Shown: positions 46,664 through 61,100, counted from the stretch's first letter. The stretch: 64,000 nucleotides of DNA from Saposhnikovia divaricata (GCA_036435485.1 CM071596.1:66575001-66639000), one strand, 5' to 3'. The notes: generated by a model from the sequence alone, not told the origin. Numbers and translations: made by a program.

Positions 46664-47884
46664 ACCGAACTAGACAGCTCAGTATATTTTGAAAAACTAG
46701 ATAAGCCCGCAATCGACCAAGAAGAAATTATGGAAATTGATGACAGCCCAAACTGGTTGACCCCTTTCATCCTCTATCTGGAGAAGGGGGAGTTTCCTGG
46801 AGATAAGAATGAAGCCAGAAGGTTGAGAAATAAAGCGGCAAAATACTTCATCGAAGAAAAGCAACTCTATCGCAGAACTTTCTCATCTCCAGTGCTGAAG
46901 TGCGTAGGTCCGGAGGAGGCCAACTACTATTTGTAAGAGGTACATGAGGGAATTTGCGGCGACCACATATCCGCAAAAGCCTTGGCCTACAAAATCATAA
47001 GGCAAGGCTACTACTGGCCAACTATCCACTCCGATGCAGTGGAATTCGTCAAGAAATGTAGAAATTTCCAGCTCTTCAGTAATGTACCAAGACAAAGCCC
47101 GGTCCTACCCTCTTCAGTCCTCTCTCCGATTCCCTTCGCTGTATGGGGCATCGACATAGTGGGCCCCTTCCCCCGGGCTAAAGGTGACCTCAGATACCTC
47201 TTAGTAGCAATTGACTACATGACTAAGTGGGCCGAAGCAAAACCAATGAGAACTATAAACCAGTAGGATTGCATCAAGTTCATGGACAATATCCTAATGC
47301 GGTTCGGCCTACCCAGGGTCTTGGTTTCGGACAATGGACCTCAGTTCATCGGCTCAGATTTTGAAAACTACTTGAAAGAAAGAGGGATCAAACACAAAAA
47401 GTCTTCAGTGGCCTATCCCCAGGGTAACGGGCAGGTGGAGGTAACAAACCGAATCTTGTTAAGGGGAATTGAGAAAAGACTGCAAGAATGCAAGAACAAA
47501 TGGCCTGAGGAACTACCCAATGTGCTATGGGCATACCGAACCAGCCCAAGGTCCGAGACTGGAGAAACTCCATTCAATTTAGCCTACGGCACCGAGGCCA
47601 AGTTACCAATTGAGGTGGGCTCCCCTTCCCATAGGGTGATCAACTTTGATGAGGTTGTAAACGAAGAGGGGCTACGGACTAATCTCGATCTCATAGACGA
47701 AGTCAGGGACAACGCTGTAATAAAGATGGAGAAGTACAAAGAAAAGACGAGAGAATATTTTGGGAAGAAATCAATGGTCAAGAACTTCCAGGTCGGAGAC
47801 CTAGTACTCCGGGATACGGAAGCATCGGACCCCACCAACACTGGGAAGCTCATGCCCAAATGGGAAGGCCCCTACAAGATCAAA
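46664..47884 (+). pseudogene. gypsy integrase, truncated by LARD-2
   Basis: Same frame as the RNase H region, with further stops at 46934 and 47264. The zinc-binding HH pair is in HEGICGDHISAKAL; the partner CC is half lost (CRNFQLF where C-X2-C is expected). The DDE core has WGIDIVGPFP (first Asp), LVSDNGPQFIG (second Asp) and GNGQVEVTNRILLRGIEKRL (Glu). The C-terminal part (FQVGDLVLRD, KLMPKWEGPYKI) is followed at 47885 by the LARD-2 LTR. The end of the element and its 3' LTR lie beyond the window. Confidence 0.9.
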
Positions 47885-48148
47885 TGTAAGAACCCCAAAT
47901 TTTGGATATAATTAAAACTTTTTATTAAGTAAGGATAAAACGAGGAACAATGATTCCGACAACAAGGTCACCAGCTCTAATGAATGGTGGTTTCAAAGAA
48001 CAATGATTGTAATGAATGGATATTGCTTTGGACAATGATCCTGATGCATTGGTATATTGTCAGAATAGAGTAATTCGATGGTTGAGGACCTAGATAAGAA
48101 TAATCTACCATCCAGGAAGGAGCTAATGGATCCTTGAAGGGAAATGAG

Positions 48149-48240
48149 TACGTGCATAGTGTTTCCCATACGTGCATAGTATTTCCCGTACGTGCATAGT
48201 GTTTCCCGTACGTGCATAGTGTTTCCTGTACGTGCATAGT
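48149..48240. repeat. five copies of a 20-bp minisatellite
   Basis: TACGTGCATAGT plus 8 variable bases, at 48149, 48169, 48189, 48209 and 48229. Copied at 58371-58462 in the other LTR. Absent from LARD-1. Confidence 0.95.
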
Positions 48241-50614
48241 AATTTGGTGGATGAATAGTGATTTTGTAAGTTGGAAAACTTTTCACGCCACCCTATGTAC
48301 GGGACGTGATATGGATGTTTCGAAGTCATATTAGTAATACGCGGAGGAAATAAGTGAATGCATAGACGATCGGAATTCAGAAATTCCAAATTCTTTTTCG
48401 GTATAATATTTGACCGGGCAGTGGATTAAATATTATTATAATCCAAGAATTGAGATATTAACTTTGAGGATTTGATATTTTGGGATGTTATTATATTTGA
48501 TTTAAGAATGAAGGTAGGAAACCACTGAGGCAGTGAAACAAGCGTTCTAGAAACCGCTAAAACGTTATAACGAGATTAATCAATAAGGCGAACGAATCCT
48601 AGATTACGGATTAAGTTCGTATCGAGATTAAATATCCTACATGGTCATCACGAGGATTATATTAAGGATTGGGGAAGGTATTATGAATATCGAGAAATTT
48701 CCCGGTAAACCTTAGAGGTGAAACTACTTAGTTATTCGTCCGAACGATCAATGAACTGAGCAATAAACGGATAAAGAAACAAGCAGAGAAACAAGATGCA
48801 AGTATGTGCAAGTGGATGAGATCAAGTAACTAAGTAGTTACAAGAGTAACTAGCATACTTAGCAAGCTAACTAAGTACTTAGCAAGTTAATCTCCTCCAA
48901 CCACAAGAATTCAACACTTGTCCATTCCAAAGACATCATCCATGACATAACCCTTGATAAAGTAGCTTTATGACTTAGATATTTTCCAAGCATCACAATA
49001 ATTCAAGATTTCCAAGCAAGCCAAGCAAGAACACCAACATCTCTCCCTTTCTTCCCCATTCGGCTATATGCCTTAATTCAAAAACCAAAATCAACCTTCC
49101 CACCATTGTTTGATCTCCAAATTTTTAACATAGATCTTATATTTCATAAAAATGATACCCTAGAAATCTTAGCCGCAAACACCATTTTTTCCATTTTCAA
49201 AGAAATCATCAAAGACTAGGGTGAATAGTGATTTTCAAGAACAACTCTTGATTTTCTTGATTTCTAGGATGATCTAAGCTTGGTTATGGGTATACAAGGA
49301 CTATGCAAAGCTTAGCAATGTCTTTACACACTCCAAGGAAGGTATAAATCTCTTGAAACCCTAGGCCTTACTTTGATATCATGCTTGTTCTTGATGATTT
49401 TAGAGTAATATGTTCTTAATGATGTTATAAGCATGATTAGTTAAGTGGTTTAGTGAATCAAGAAGCATGATGATTTTCAATACCAAGATCAGTAGCTTCT
49501 GGACTCTTAGAGATGCTTATTAAGTGTATAAATTGTTTAGATGCCCGGTGTGGCTTGGTTGATGCGATATGATTTTTAGAATGCTCGATTCATAGCCGTC
49601 GTAATGCCCGATTTTCATTAACATTAAGAAATCGATTTGGTCAGTGGTCATAACTCTCTGTTCTTGACAAAGCAATGAACCCCACTGATAGGTTTTTAAA
49701 CATAGATCACTTTGGCGAAAGAATCGAAGCATTTCGATTTACGGTTTAGGAATTATGACCAAATTACTAAAAGTAGTTCGAATCCGTAAATGAAAGTTCG
49801 TAACTGTAATTGAACCCTCGTAAACTATGTAACGTCATGGCGAATCTTTGTAAATAAATACTAGAGGTAAAAAGGAAGGTGTGAAAGAAAACCGTATGTC
49901 AAAAGGATTATTTTTCGATTTATTAAAAATGTTCGAGTCGAGGTTAAACGCGAACGAACCCCTAAAAGACGACTCTTTTATAACTTCGGTAAAACACTTA
50001 GAAAACGGGCGATAAAACTCGGAGTATAGTATTGGTTCGTAACGATCGACCTTAGAACTCATATGACTTAAGTATGTCCCAAGTATAAGTACAATGACAT
50101 GTCGTATTAACGAACGAATGTCGGGTCGGATCAGTGATAAAAAGTAATCCACTAAAAGGGGTATAACGAGATAACTCGAGAACGTGTTTCGAATTAAGTA
50201 TAACTTAACTTTTAATATGTTAAGTGATTGATCCCGAATGCCTTGGCTATTTATAGATCACCAAGCTGAACCGGGACCCGCTACCACTACCCCTTACCGT
50301 ACTCGACTACCAGGCAAGTTTCAATTCCCTTCTTTTAGGCTGTTGTTGTGATTGAATAAATATATATATGTTTTCTGTTATACATATGCCATAGCATGCA
50401 TGCCTACTTTCAAGTTATATCATTATGCTTGTTCCCTGATTGTTATTGGATTATAAATTAGATAGCTATCGTAGCAACTATAAGCCGGTTATTGTAAGAC
50501 CCTCATAGAAGGGCGTATACATCTTATTCATCAAATATAGACCGGGAGTCAATATTTCTTGATATATCGAGATTACCTCGGAGGAAAATATTTAAGTAAA
50601 TATTTTCCATTATT

Positions 50615-51375
50615 CGGGCGACGAATATTATTTGAATATTCGTTCGAGATTATTTATTTTAACGATCTTTACTTCAAATAATTATTTGAACGTAACTATT
50701 CGACGAATAATATTTTTAATATTCATTCAGAGTCGAATTATTTATCGATTATTATTGCGAATATTCTTCTAAAGGTTGGACTACTAAATGAATATTATTT
50801 GGATATTCATTTAGAATATTATTCATTAAATGAATATTACTTTTGAGTATTCATTTAAGATAGTAATTACCTGTCGAATATTATTTTAATGTTCATCTGA
50901 AACTTGATTTATTTATCGAGTCTTATCTCGAATATTCCTTTAAAGCTTGGATTACTAAATGCACATTACTTGATATTCATTTAGAATATTATCCATTAAA
51001 TGAATATTACTTTATCAATATTCATTTAAATTCCTAATTAATTATGAATATTATTTTGAATATTCATCCAGGGTTCTATTTAATCATCGAATATTATTTT
51101 AAATATTTTAAATATTCCTTTCAGGTCTTATTAATTAATGAATATTATTTGGAATATTCATTTGAATATTTAATTATGCAATAAATATTCTCTCGATATT
51201 TCTTCAAGAATTATTTGAGAGATACTCTGATTAAAGATATTCTTTCATATTCCTAAATATCCGTAAAATATTTTAATTCAATAAATATTCTCTGAATATT
51301 TATTCCATACTTAGAATAACCTCGATAAGGTTTATCTTCTTCGATTATTACAGAAAATATTTCGGAGTCATATTA
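50615..51375. repeat. AATATT-palindrome belt of the LARD LTR
   Basis: Dense short palindromes of the GAATATTC/AATATT type, with inverted pairs such as gaatattacttttga/ctcaaaagtaatattc. Equivalent belts lie at about 29690-30440, 40190-40945, 60845-61570 and 63215-63990. Confidence 0.85.
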
Positions 51376-52280
51376 TTATTAATCTTATATCAAGAAAGGT
51401 TCTCAGACATCATTCTTCTTTGAGTCTATCTCCCTAATAATAATGGAACCTTACTTGGAAAATGTTATTTATCTTGTCGACTTCCCGGTCATAAAGTATT
51501 CTCTTCACTCGCAACTCGGGTGCTGTTGACTTATTAAGTCGTTGTTTACCTTCTCATCTTTCGAGGGGTAAGATTGTTGGAACAAGTTGATATTCGATAC
51601 CAAGCCACAGCTTGGAAGTTATTGGTGAATTTTCCTTTCCAACTAGATACGACTACCTTGTAGAGTCTTATCAACAAGTATTACACTTGGGGAAAGGGGG
51701 ACGATCGTTACATTCAGAATCATGAATTATATTTGAACTAGGAGTCGTGTAAGAGGCCGAGTAGCGCCGGTCCATCCCATTTGGCCCAACCGTTGGCCGG
51801 GGAGAGCTAGTAAGGCGGTAGACAAGTAAAGCCGTCAGTTCTTCCTTCTACCGTTAGCAAATCTAAATTGAGCTGTACGATCTCCACTGATCATCAAGAT
51901 TGGAACAGCGGGCGCGGTGAATACTCCATCATTGGTTCATCATCCAAACTTATTTATTTCCTGCAACATGATTACTGTTGGCAGAGCTGGAAAAGTGTTC
52001 ATAACTGGAATTGCAATCTTTTCATGCAAGTTCCTCTTTTAATGACAATGAGAATATCATGCTTACTTTTGATGTAGCAGATATTTCTACAAACAAATAC
52101 TTTAAGTTACCTTGTAACTTCATCGTTCATATTATACTGGCATCATTTCCGTAAATGCATGGCATATGGTTTGAAAGATACTTTTGAACTGTTATACATT
52201 ATCGTTCAGTTATATATTATTGTTGGTGGGCTATTGCTCACCCTTGCTTTATTATTATATCACAACAACAGCTAGACCAG

Positions 52281-52322
52281 ATGACTCGCACAAGGCGCAC
52301 TCGACGCGGGCGAGGACGATGA
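52281..52322 (+). other. arginine-rich mini-ORF in the LARD LTR
   Basis: 13 codons, MTRTRRTRRGRGR. Same peptide on the minus strand at 28719-28760 and 39219-39260 (the latter with a silent change). The diverged LARD-3 has a 30-codon version at 62211-62303 starting MARVRRTRRKQ. It lies downstream of the probable transcription start, about 370 bp before the LTR end. It may be a leader ORF or a relic of a gag start; function unknown. Confidence 0.4.
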
Positions 52323-52655
52323 GACTACCAGAGCTGAAGAAGAAGCTATTGGTAGGATATATTTATTCTTCCAGTACCAAGAATATGGTCTAGTATGACT
52401 TATGTAAATGGATGGCAAAGAGTATGTATTTATATTGAAATTCTTTTGGATTGTAAGAACTCATAATGTGATTAATAAAAATTTGATTGTTACTCTGATT
52501 TCATCTATGGGACTATAACGGGTGTGTTTTATATTGTTGTGTTGGGTTATAGAGACGTAATTTATTTTATGTTAAGGAAAGTTCAATTGTTTTGGACAGA
52601 ATTGGAAACCGTAACCACCGGATCCCGGACCCCGGATCTGGGGGTGTTACAGAAG

Positions 52656-52668
52656 TGGTATCAGAGCG
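52656..52668 (+). promoter_or_regulatory. LARD-2 primer-binding site
   Basis: TGGTATCAGAGCG, four bases after the LTR. Initiator tRNA-Met type. Confidence 0.92.
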
Positions 52669-55600
52669 TACGTTATAAACCCCAGAGATGAGGTGACGTT
52701 AAAACAATAAATTCAATAAGATAATAAGAACTCTTGCCAAGTTCATAGTCGGACTACTTAATGTAGTGATGACATATAAAACCCTTATGGGAACTCGTAA
52801 GTATAATGATAGTAACTTAGCTCGATATCGTATCGACGAGTAAGGCGACAGACCTTGAGGCATACGAGCAACAGCGCGATGATGCTTTATATGCTGAAGA
52901 TCAGCGGGTAATTCGATGGAGTACCCTACTGGAGACCCGGAAGAGGTTCCAGCAGATAAGGAAAATCCTGTTAGGATAAGGAGCTTACCCTTGGGTAATG
53001 AGGGTCGCAGCCAGAATGACTGTGATGATTAAGATATGGTGCTCAGAAAAGTGAGTATAAAGAACCGAGATATTATTAAGAGATCTGAAGATGCATGTTG
53101 AATTCATAGCCGGACTACCAGATGTAGTACCAGCAAGAAAGAAGGATTGGAAGAATTACTTGAGATCTTATACGGAAATAGATGAGAATCCTTAGAGATT
53201 TTCATCTTAACAAAGAAAGAGCTAGAGGGATGTATGATTATCAAAGACAGCGATATAGGACGAGGAGCAGAGTCCCTAGGAATAGTTGAGAATGAGGCAG
53301 TAAGTGCCATATCATTTGATAAATGAATCATTATGAATATTGTCAGTAATAATTTGCCACGAGAAGGCAGATGTCATAGGTTACAATTTATGAAACCAAA
53401 GTGAGGTTAATGAGGTGGTTTTATTCAGGGAAATGTTCATGAATGAATCAGTAGAAAGTAAAGACATTGGGAAGTGACAGCATGATTGGGTAAAATTATA
53501 TAAGGAAGTAGTAAGCAAGACAATGATCTCAGAACCTACCGGAAGATAAGACCAGTGAGTCAAGATGAACTCGTAATGAGACTACTGCCAGAGACTGAGT
53601 ATAGAGTTAATTCAACTCAGTTAAATGATGAACCAGAAACGTTAGATGCATGTGATTCAGAGGAATATTAAATTCCTTCTTCTCTTTGAATGGATTATAG
53701 TAGTACCTTAAGTTTATTCCGATGCGGAATTATAATAGATCAAGTAATACGATCAGCAGTTAACGAGAAAAATGTGAGAAAATCTTCCTGGAGCTAAAAG
53801 GTGAAATTGGTAATGACCAAGAGCTGGCATTGCTTAATGGAAAAAGGAGACTTTGTGCTTCCAACGACGCTTCGCATAAAGGGTTAGGTAGACCGACATT
53901 TGGTAGTATTGAATATCAGGACGTATAGGTATCAGGATATTGTGACAGGTTTCAGTTTGAAACGGTTGATTCCCTTCTAAGGGATGGATATAATTGATTC
54001 CTCTCCAGTGGGTAAACTTCCAATCAGATGATGATTATTTCGTTAACTATGACTGATTATGATTCCACCTGCTTGGAGGTTCATAGAACTATTCTTCAGG
54101 TTTCGAAACTGGTCTCCATAATGTTACCAGTAGGTGGGTAGATTGATCAAAATTTCCCTGAGTCTGGAAAGGAATTCGGTGAATTTTGGCAAACCTTGTC
54201 TTTCTGATTATCAGAGAATGTCATGGAAGAGAGTAGAAACTGGAGCAAACCCTGTGATTTGGGTAAGGATGCTGTAAAATGGGTTAGTAAACGGACCCTG
54301 AGCATTACAATCGACGGTAGTGATAAAATGATGAAGTGAGATTGGACGAAAACAAAAAATGTAAGTAAGAAACTAGCCGGACGGAGAAACTCCGGGATTG
54401 ACTTAAGTGAAAAGGCTGTTATGCCAGGAATGGTAAGCTTGCGTGGCATGCGGGATTGATAAGAATAGTTGAAAAGATAAAAGTGGAGGAAAGGTGACCG
54501 GAGACGGTGCCGAGTAGTCGATTAAGACTTATATGGAGTAAAGTTTTGGAAAGGTAGAAATGTATCAAAGAAGAAGACACTATGCCGGCAATTGCTAGAA
54601 AAGTAATGCTATTAGCCAACCCCTAAAATCATATATTTTTATTTTAGTGTGGCCAGTTGAGGCCAAGTCACAAAGGATTATCGAGTGACTAGACCAGCAA
54701 TGAAAGGACAAAGCAGGGTTGCTTCTAAGAAAGCACCGACTGCAAGGGCTTCTGATATAAAGGAAACATTAATGAGATCGTAGGAATCTTCTGCTGAACA
54801 ACCCATGTTTTGATTGGGAATTCACTAGACTTTTTTTGGGATGGGGTCACCCGTACTGAAGTGACTCATGTGTATATGGTTGTCCAAGATTTCGAGTAAA
54901 ATGGAAGTATAGTGACTTGAGATGTATGATGTTAGGGTATATTGAATACCATGAATATATTATGACGGAGGAAAGTAAACAATGAAGGTATATGAAGAGG
55001 GTATAGAAAAGGTCAGAAATTGAACAGTATGCTGTAGGAATTTTGTCTGAGGCAAGTACCTTTGCGAAGAACGATAAGCACTAAGAGATTCACGTTGAAC
55101 TCGACCAATATCTTCCAGAACATCCTTGCTACCATTAACAAGTTCGGTAAGAGAGGAGATAGGCATACGTTGCCTTTTTGGAAGGCCAAATAGGTTGACA
55201 ACTATCTGAAAGAAGAGGGTGGCATTAAACCACCGATCGATTATCAAATGAGAATGATTGAAAAGAGACCTTTATTAAGGATACATGATCTGATTGCCAA
55301 TTATAAGATGCAAGAATTCTTTGGCAGTTGAATTAAGGATAGGATATCCATAAATTAAGACAAACCCTGGGGAATGCACAAGGGGTGGCATTAACCCTAA
55401 TAACGACATTATGACTTCAGATGATATGAGCTGGACTTGCTAAGGCAACAATGACCGGTAAGGATTATTAAAAAGAGTTCTGGAAAGAACATAGATAGAA
55501 TTATCAGAATATTGATCAATGACATTTTGATATACCCGGTACCCAGAAAATACCGGAGGAATGATAAGGATGGCCTATGAAACCTTACAAGGAAAAAGGT

Positions 55601-58093
55601 AATATTCCGAACTTCAAAATGGAAGTTTGGTAAGGAATGTATGACATCGTAACAATAATGCCAGATGAGGCATGTATGAAACCCTGAGGAAGTATGGGTT
55701 GAACCTATAAAGGTTGAGATTATCCTAAGATAAAGAAAGAACTAAGAAAAGAAGTATCCTAAGTAGGATTGGGAATAAACGTGATAAAGTTCCCACGGGT
55801 AGGTGGAAGCAATGACTTATGGAAATGACTGATAGTTATATTTTCTCCTTCAGCAGAGCTTAAGGGAGAATGCTTTAACCCAACAGTGATGGGAATGAGG
55901 TAGAAAAACTTGAGTTGGAATGTACCCAGAGAACATGGGTTACAAGAAATCATTATCATCAAGAAAGGCCAATGAGGTGGTCGACAATCTAAGTATAAAG
56001 GAATAATTACAAATGTTCATACCGAAGAAACAGGATGATATTTGGAAGGACCTTGAAGGTCATATCGGAATGGAGGAATTTACATTCCTTCTGATGACTA
56101 TGCAAGAATTGACAGTAATAATAGTTTAAGTAAAGATTCGATTCCTGATGGAGTCTTAAGCATATTACGTACCTTAGAAGGTACCGTTTTGAGGCAAACC
56201 AGGACCATGGTACAAAATTGATGAAGTAAACCGTTAAGTTTCCAGTCTTTTATGGAAGATGCATAAGTGATAGTTTCATCAACCGGACCTAGCTGCGATG
56301 CTTGAAACTCTTCTGCAATTCTATCTGCTTCATGTTATATCTACATCAAGTTCAGGAAGTGTTCCTTATGGATAAGGAATAATGATTACTTTGTCTCCCT
56401 AAGGGATTTGAAACCCGTAGGGCTAGCTATTAACGCACTACGTAAACAACAAGTGATGGTGATTCTTCTAAGAAAGTAGATGACAACGTAAAGATAAAGA
56501 AAGTGCTGCTATTGATAAGCTAAATGGCATGTTGATGAATGACAAGCAAGTTTGTGTTAGTGTACTTCTGCATAAACAAGATAGAGAATATGAGGTTGAT
56601 AATTCTTGATGCTAAACGGATTCCCGTAGAAATAATTAATGAGACTCGGAGGGAAGGGCGGTTGAGCCCGAGACTTATTGGGCCACCTGAGAGTTTAAAA
56701 GTGTTCGGACGGCGGTATTCGAGCCAGCCTTACCCCCAAAACTTATAGCACGGTCATAACGGGTTTTCATGTGGCCAGGCTACGCCAGTAAACTGCAGAT
56801 GCTCGATAGATGATAAGAGCATGAGCCGGTAGATATACGACCTGGTCTGACTTACGAAAGACAACCTGTGGAAAACCACGGATAGAAAAGAACAAGTGAT
56901 GAGAAACAAGGTTGGCAGAAGTAGATTATATGAATCTAAGTTAAAGGGATCGGGCCAGATTCATTTCGGAAAGTTTAAATTGGAATAACGTGATGATTAT
57001 AGAATAAATGTGACGGAATACCGATAAAGAGGTACCAAGTGCAAAAAGGTGTCTCAATAAAGAGGTGAAGGTGAAAGTAAATAATAGAAATGAGTAAGAA
57101 TCAGATAATAAGAAGGATGTGATTGATAAAGAAAAGGCTGGGAAAGCAACTATGGAATGAGAAACAAGGAATGTTATGAATGGGTTTTCTAATGAATTCT
57201 CAAGATGACAACCTGATAGTGTCAATATTATAGTTATGAAAAAGCTAGTAACATGATATGGGATGTCAGTAATAATGATATCAAGTGAGAAATCTAAGAT
57301 TTAACCTGAAAGGTTGAAGGATTTCCCGAATGTGAGTATCGCTAAGATTGAACAAGAGTATTTGTCCATAGAATAATGGACAAACCAGCAAGATATGTTG
57401 ACACGTGAGATTGCGATCAAATAGTATTGGATATAATTATGATTAATTTCTTCTTTGATAAACCTCTATAGTTCAGAGGTAAATTCTGAGTATGATATTC
57501 TACAATCATGAAAGCTTTCTATAATCCTTTAGAACTCTTTTCTCTTCTTCTCTCTTATTCATCTTCTTTATGAATTGAGAAGAACAACCCTTTTAGGAGG
57601 GGAGGTACTGCTACGTGACTATCTGTCTATGTGATAGAAGTCTAAGTGGAATGCCATGACTTTTTTAATTACTTGTCAAGTACTAAAGGCTGGCCCCCTT
57701 CTGTACTAACTATGCAATATAACAAATGTTCAATTGATCATAGTGATCTCTCAATCAATCTTTCCACTTCTCTATATTGATCGAGATTTCGAAGATTAAA
57801 GCAATCAGGAAATGCACAGTACGAGCGAGGTTACCTCCGAATACGTAGGGTGATAGTGATACCAATGTTACTACATGTATCAATAAGGATAAGACTGAGT
57901 AAGAGTATAACCCGGATAGTGAGTTGTACGAAAAGTAGCAACGTTGATGGAAAAAAGGATACAGTATGGATTGTAGCACTAGAAGATGTGCTGAGGAAGG
58001 GTAGAACGACTAAGAATTGACCGGGAAGCTAAAAACGGAACGACAGGCAAACGACTCTTTGCTTCCTACCTGATTCCGGGACGGAACCCTTTT
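52669..58093 (+). other. LARD-2 interior, no recognisable genes
   Basis: About 5.4 kb homologous to the LARD-1 interior in reverse. Frames are short on both strands, and those shared with LARD-1 are not kept in register. Confidence 0.6.
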
Positions 58094-58106
58094 AAGGAGG
58101 GGAGAC
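58094..58106 (+). promoter_or_regulatory. LARD-2 polypurine tract
   Basis: AAGGAGGGGAGAC directly before the 3' LTR. Confidence 0.88.
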
Positions 58107-61100
58107 TGTAAGAACCCCAAATTTTGGATATAATTAAAACTTTTTATTAAGTAAGGATAAAACGAGGAACAATGATTCCGACAACAAGGTCACCAGCTCT
58201 AATGAATGGTGGTTTCAAAGAACAATGATTGTAATGAATGGATATTGATTTGGACAATGATCCTGATGCATTGGTATATTGTCAGAATAGAGTAATTCGA
58301 TGGTTGAGGACCTAGATAAGAATAATCTACCATCCAGGAAGGAGCTAATGGATCCTTGAAGGGAAATGAGTACGTGCATAGTGTTTCCCATACGTGCATA
58401 GTATTTCCCGTACGTGCATAGTGTTTCCCGTACGTGCATAGTGTTTCCTGTACGTGCATAGTAATTTGGTGGATGAATAGTGATTTTGTAAGTTGGAAAA
58501 CTTTTCACGCCACCCTATGTACGGGACGTGATATGGATGTTTCGAAGTCATATTAGTAATACGCGGAGGAAATAAGTGAATGCAGAGACGATCGGAATTC
58601 AGAAATTCCAAATTCTTTTTCGGTATAATATTTGACCGGGCAGTGGATTAAATATTATTATAATCCAAGAATTGAGATATTAACTTTGAGGATTTGATAT
58701 TTTGGGATGTTATTATATTTGATTTAAGAATGAAGGTAGGAAACCACTGAGGCAGTGAAACAAGCGTTCTAGAAACCGCTAAAACGTTATAACGAGATTA
58801 ATCAATAAAGCGAACGAATCCTAGATTACGGATTAAGTTCGTATCGAGATTAAATATCCTACATGGTCATCACGAGGATTATATTAAGGATTGGGGAAGG
58901 TATTATGAATATCGAGAAATTTCCCGGTAAACCCTAGAGGTGAAACTACTTAGTTATTCGTCCGAACGATCAATGAACTGAGCAATAAACGGATAAAGAA
59001 ACAAGCAAAGAACCAAGATGCAAGTATGTGCAAGTGGATGAGATCAAGTAACTAAGTAGTTACAAGAGTAACTAGCATACTTAGCAAGCTAACTAAGTAC
59101 TTAGTAAGTTAATCTCCTCCAACCACAAGAATTCAACACTTGTCCATTCCAAAGACATCATCCATGACATAACCCTTGATAAAGTAGCTTTATGACTTAG
59201 ATATTTTCCAAGCATCACAATAATTCAAGATTTCCAAGCAAGCCAAGCAAGAACACCAACATCTCTCCCTTTCTTCCCCATTCGGCTATATGCCTTAATT
59301 CAAAAACCAAAATCAACCTTCCCACCATTGTTTGATCTCCAAATTTTTAACATAGATCTTATATTTCATAAAAATGATACCCTAGAAATCTTAGCCTCAA
59401 ACACCATTTTTTCCATTTTCAAAGAAATCATCAAAGACTAGGGTGAATAGTGATTTTCAAGAACAACTCTTGATTTTCTTGATTTCTAGGATGATCTAAG
59501 CTTGGTTATGGGTATACAAGGACTATGCAAAGCTTAGCAAGGTCTTTACACACTCCAAGGAAGGTATAAATCTCTTAAAACCCTAGGCCTTACTTTGATA
59601 TCATGCTTGTTCTTGATGATTTTAGAGTAATATGTTCTTAATGATGTTATAAGCATGATTAGTTAAGTGGTTTAGTGAATCAAGAAGCATGATGATTTTC
59701 AATACCAAGATCAGTAGCTTCTGGACTCTTAGAGATGCTTATTAAGTGTATAAATTGTTTAGATGCCCGGTGTGGCTTGGTTGATGCGATATGATTTTTA
59801 GAATGCTCGATTCATAGCCGTCGTAATGCCCGATTTTCATTAACATTAAGAAATCGATTTGGTCAGTGGTCATAACTCTCTGTTCTGGACAAAGCAATGA
59901 ACCCTACTGATAGGTTTTTAAACATAGATCACTTTGGCGAAAGAATCGAAGCATTTCGATTTACGGTTTAGGAATTATGACCAAATTACTAAAAGTAGTT
60001 CGAATCCGTAAACGAAAGTTCGTAACTGTAATTGAACCCTCGTAAACTATGTAACGTCATGGCGAATCTTGGTAAATAAATACTAGAGGTAAAAAGGAAG
60101 GTGTGAAAGAAAACCGTATGTCAAAAGGATCATTTTTCGATTTATTAAAAATGTTCGAGTCGAGGTTAAACGCGAACGAACCCCTAAAAGACGACTCTTT
60201 TATAACTTCGGTAAAACACTTAGAAAACGGGCGATAAAACTCGGAGTATAGTATTGGTTCGTAACGATCGACCTTAGAACTCATATGACTTAAGTATGTC
60301 CCAAGTATAAGTACAATGACATGTCGTATTAACGAACGAATGTCGGGTCGGATCAGTGATAAAAAGTAATCCACTAAAAGGGGTATAACGAGATAACTCG
60401 AGAACGTGTTTCGAATTAAGTATAACTTAACTTTTAATATGTTAAGTGATTGATCCCGAATGCCTTGGCTATTTATAGATCACCAAGCTGAACCGGGACC
60501 CGCTACCACTACCCTTTACCGTACTCGACTACCAGGCAAGTTTCAATTCCCTTCTTTTAGGCTGTTGTTGTGATTGAATAAATATATATATATGTTTTCT
60601 GTTATACATATGCCATAGCATGCATGCCTACTTTCAAGTTATATCATTATGCTTGTTCCCTGATTGTTATTGGCTTATAAATTAGATAGCTATCGTAGCA
60701 ACTATAAGCCGGTTATTGTAAGACCCTCATAGAATGGCGTATACATCTTATTCATCAAATATAGACCGGGAGTCAATATTTCTTGATATATCGAGATTAC
60801 CTCGGAGGAAAATATTTAAGTAAATATTTTCCATTATTCGGGCGACGAATATTATTTGAATATTCGTTCGAGATTATTTATTTTAACGATCTTTACTTCA
60901 AATAATTATTTGAACGTAACTATTCGACGAATAATATTTTTAATATTCATTCAGAGTCGAATTATTTATCGATTATTATTGCGAATATTCTTCTAAAGGT
61001 TGGACTACTAAATGAATATTATTTGGATATTCATTTAGAATATTATTCATTAAATGAATATTACTTTTGAGTATTCATTTAAGATAGTAATTACCTGTCG

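Larger units (their letters stand above)
9806..47884 (+). mobile_element. Ty3/gypsy Tat-type retrotransposon, decayed and split by nested insertions
   Basis: One element in pieces: 5' LTR and leader (about 9806-10550), gag-protease (10551 to about 12930), RT (13053-13942), then after the 31.7-kb copia insertion the RT connection, RNase H, a second RNase H-like domain and integrase (45635-47884). The coding order PR-RT-RH-aRH-INT, the CX2HX4HX4C knuckle and the NNQAEY RNase H-like domain are the signature of the Tat lineage. The 3' LTR is not in the window because LARD-2 enters at 47885. At least five in-frame stops and one rearrangement show it is dead. It is the outermost and presumably oldest layer of the nest. 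Confidence 0.85.
47885..52651 (+). repeat. LARD-2 5' LTR
   Basis: TGTAAGAACCCC...GGGGGTGTTACA. Contains a 20-bp minisatellite (48149-48240), a TATA-like CTATTTATAG near 50247-50256, an AATATT-palindrome belt (about 50615-51375) and the arginine-rich mini-ORF (52281-52322). Confidence 0.95.

Noticed and set aside
48149..48240. Regularly spaced repeats reminiscent of a CRISPR array
   Set aside because: Period is only 20 bp with no spacers, it lies inside a plant LTR, and it is duplicated in the second LTR. It is a minisatellite.
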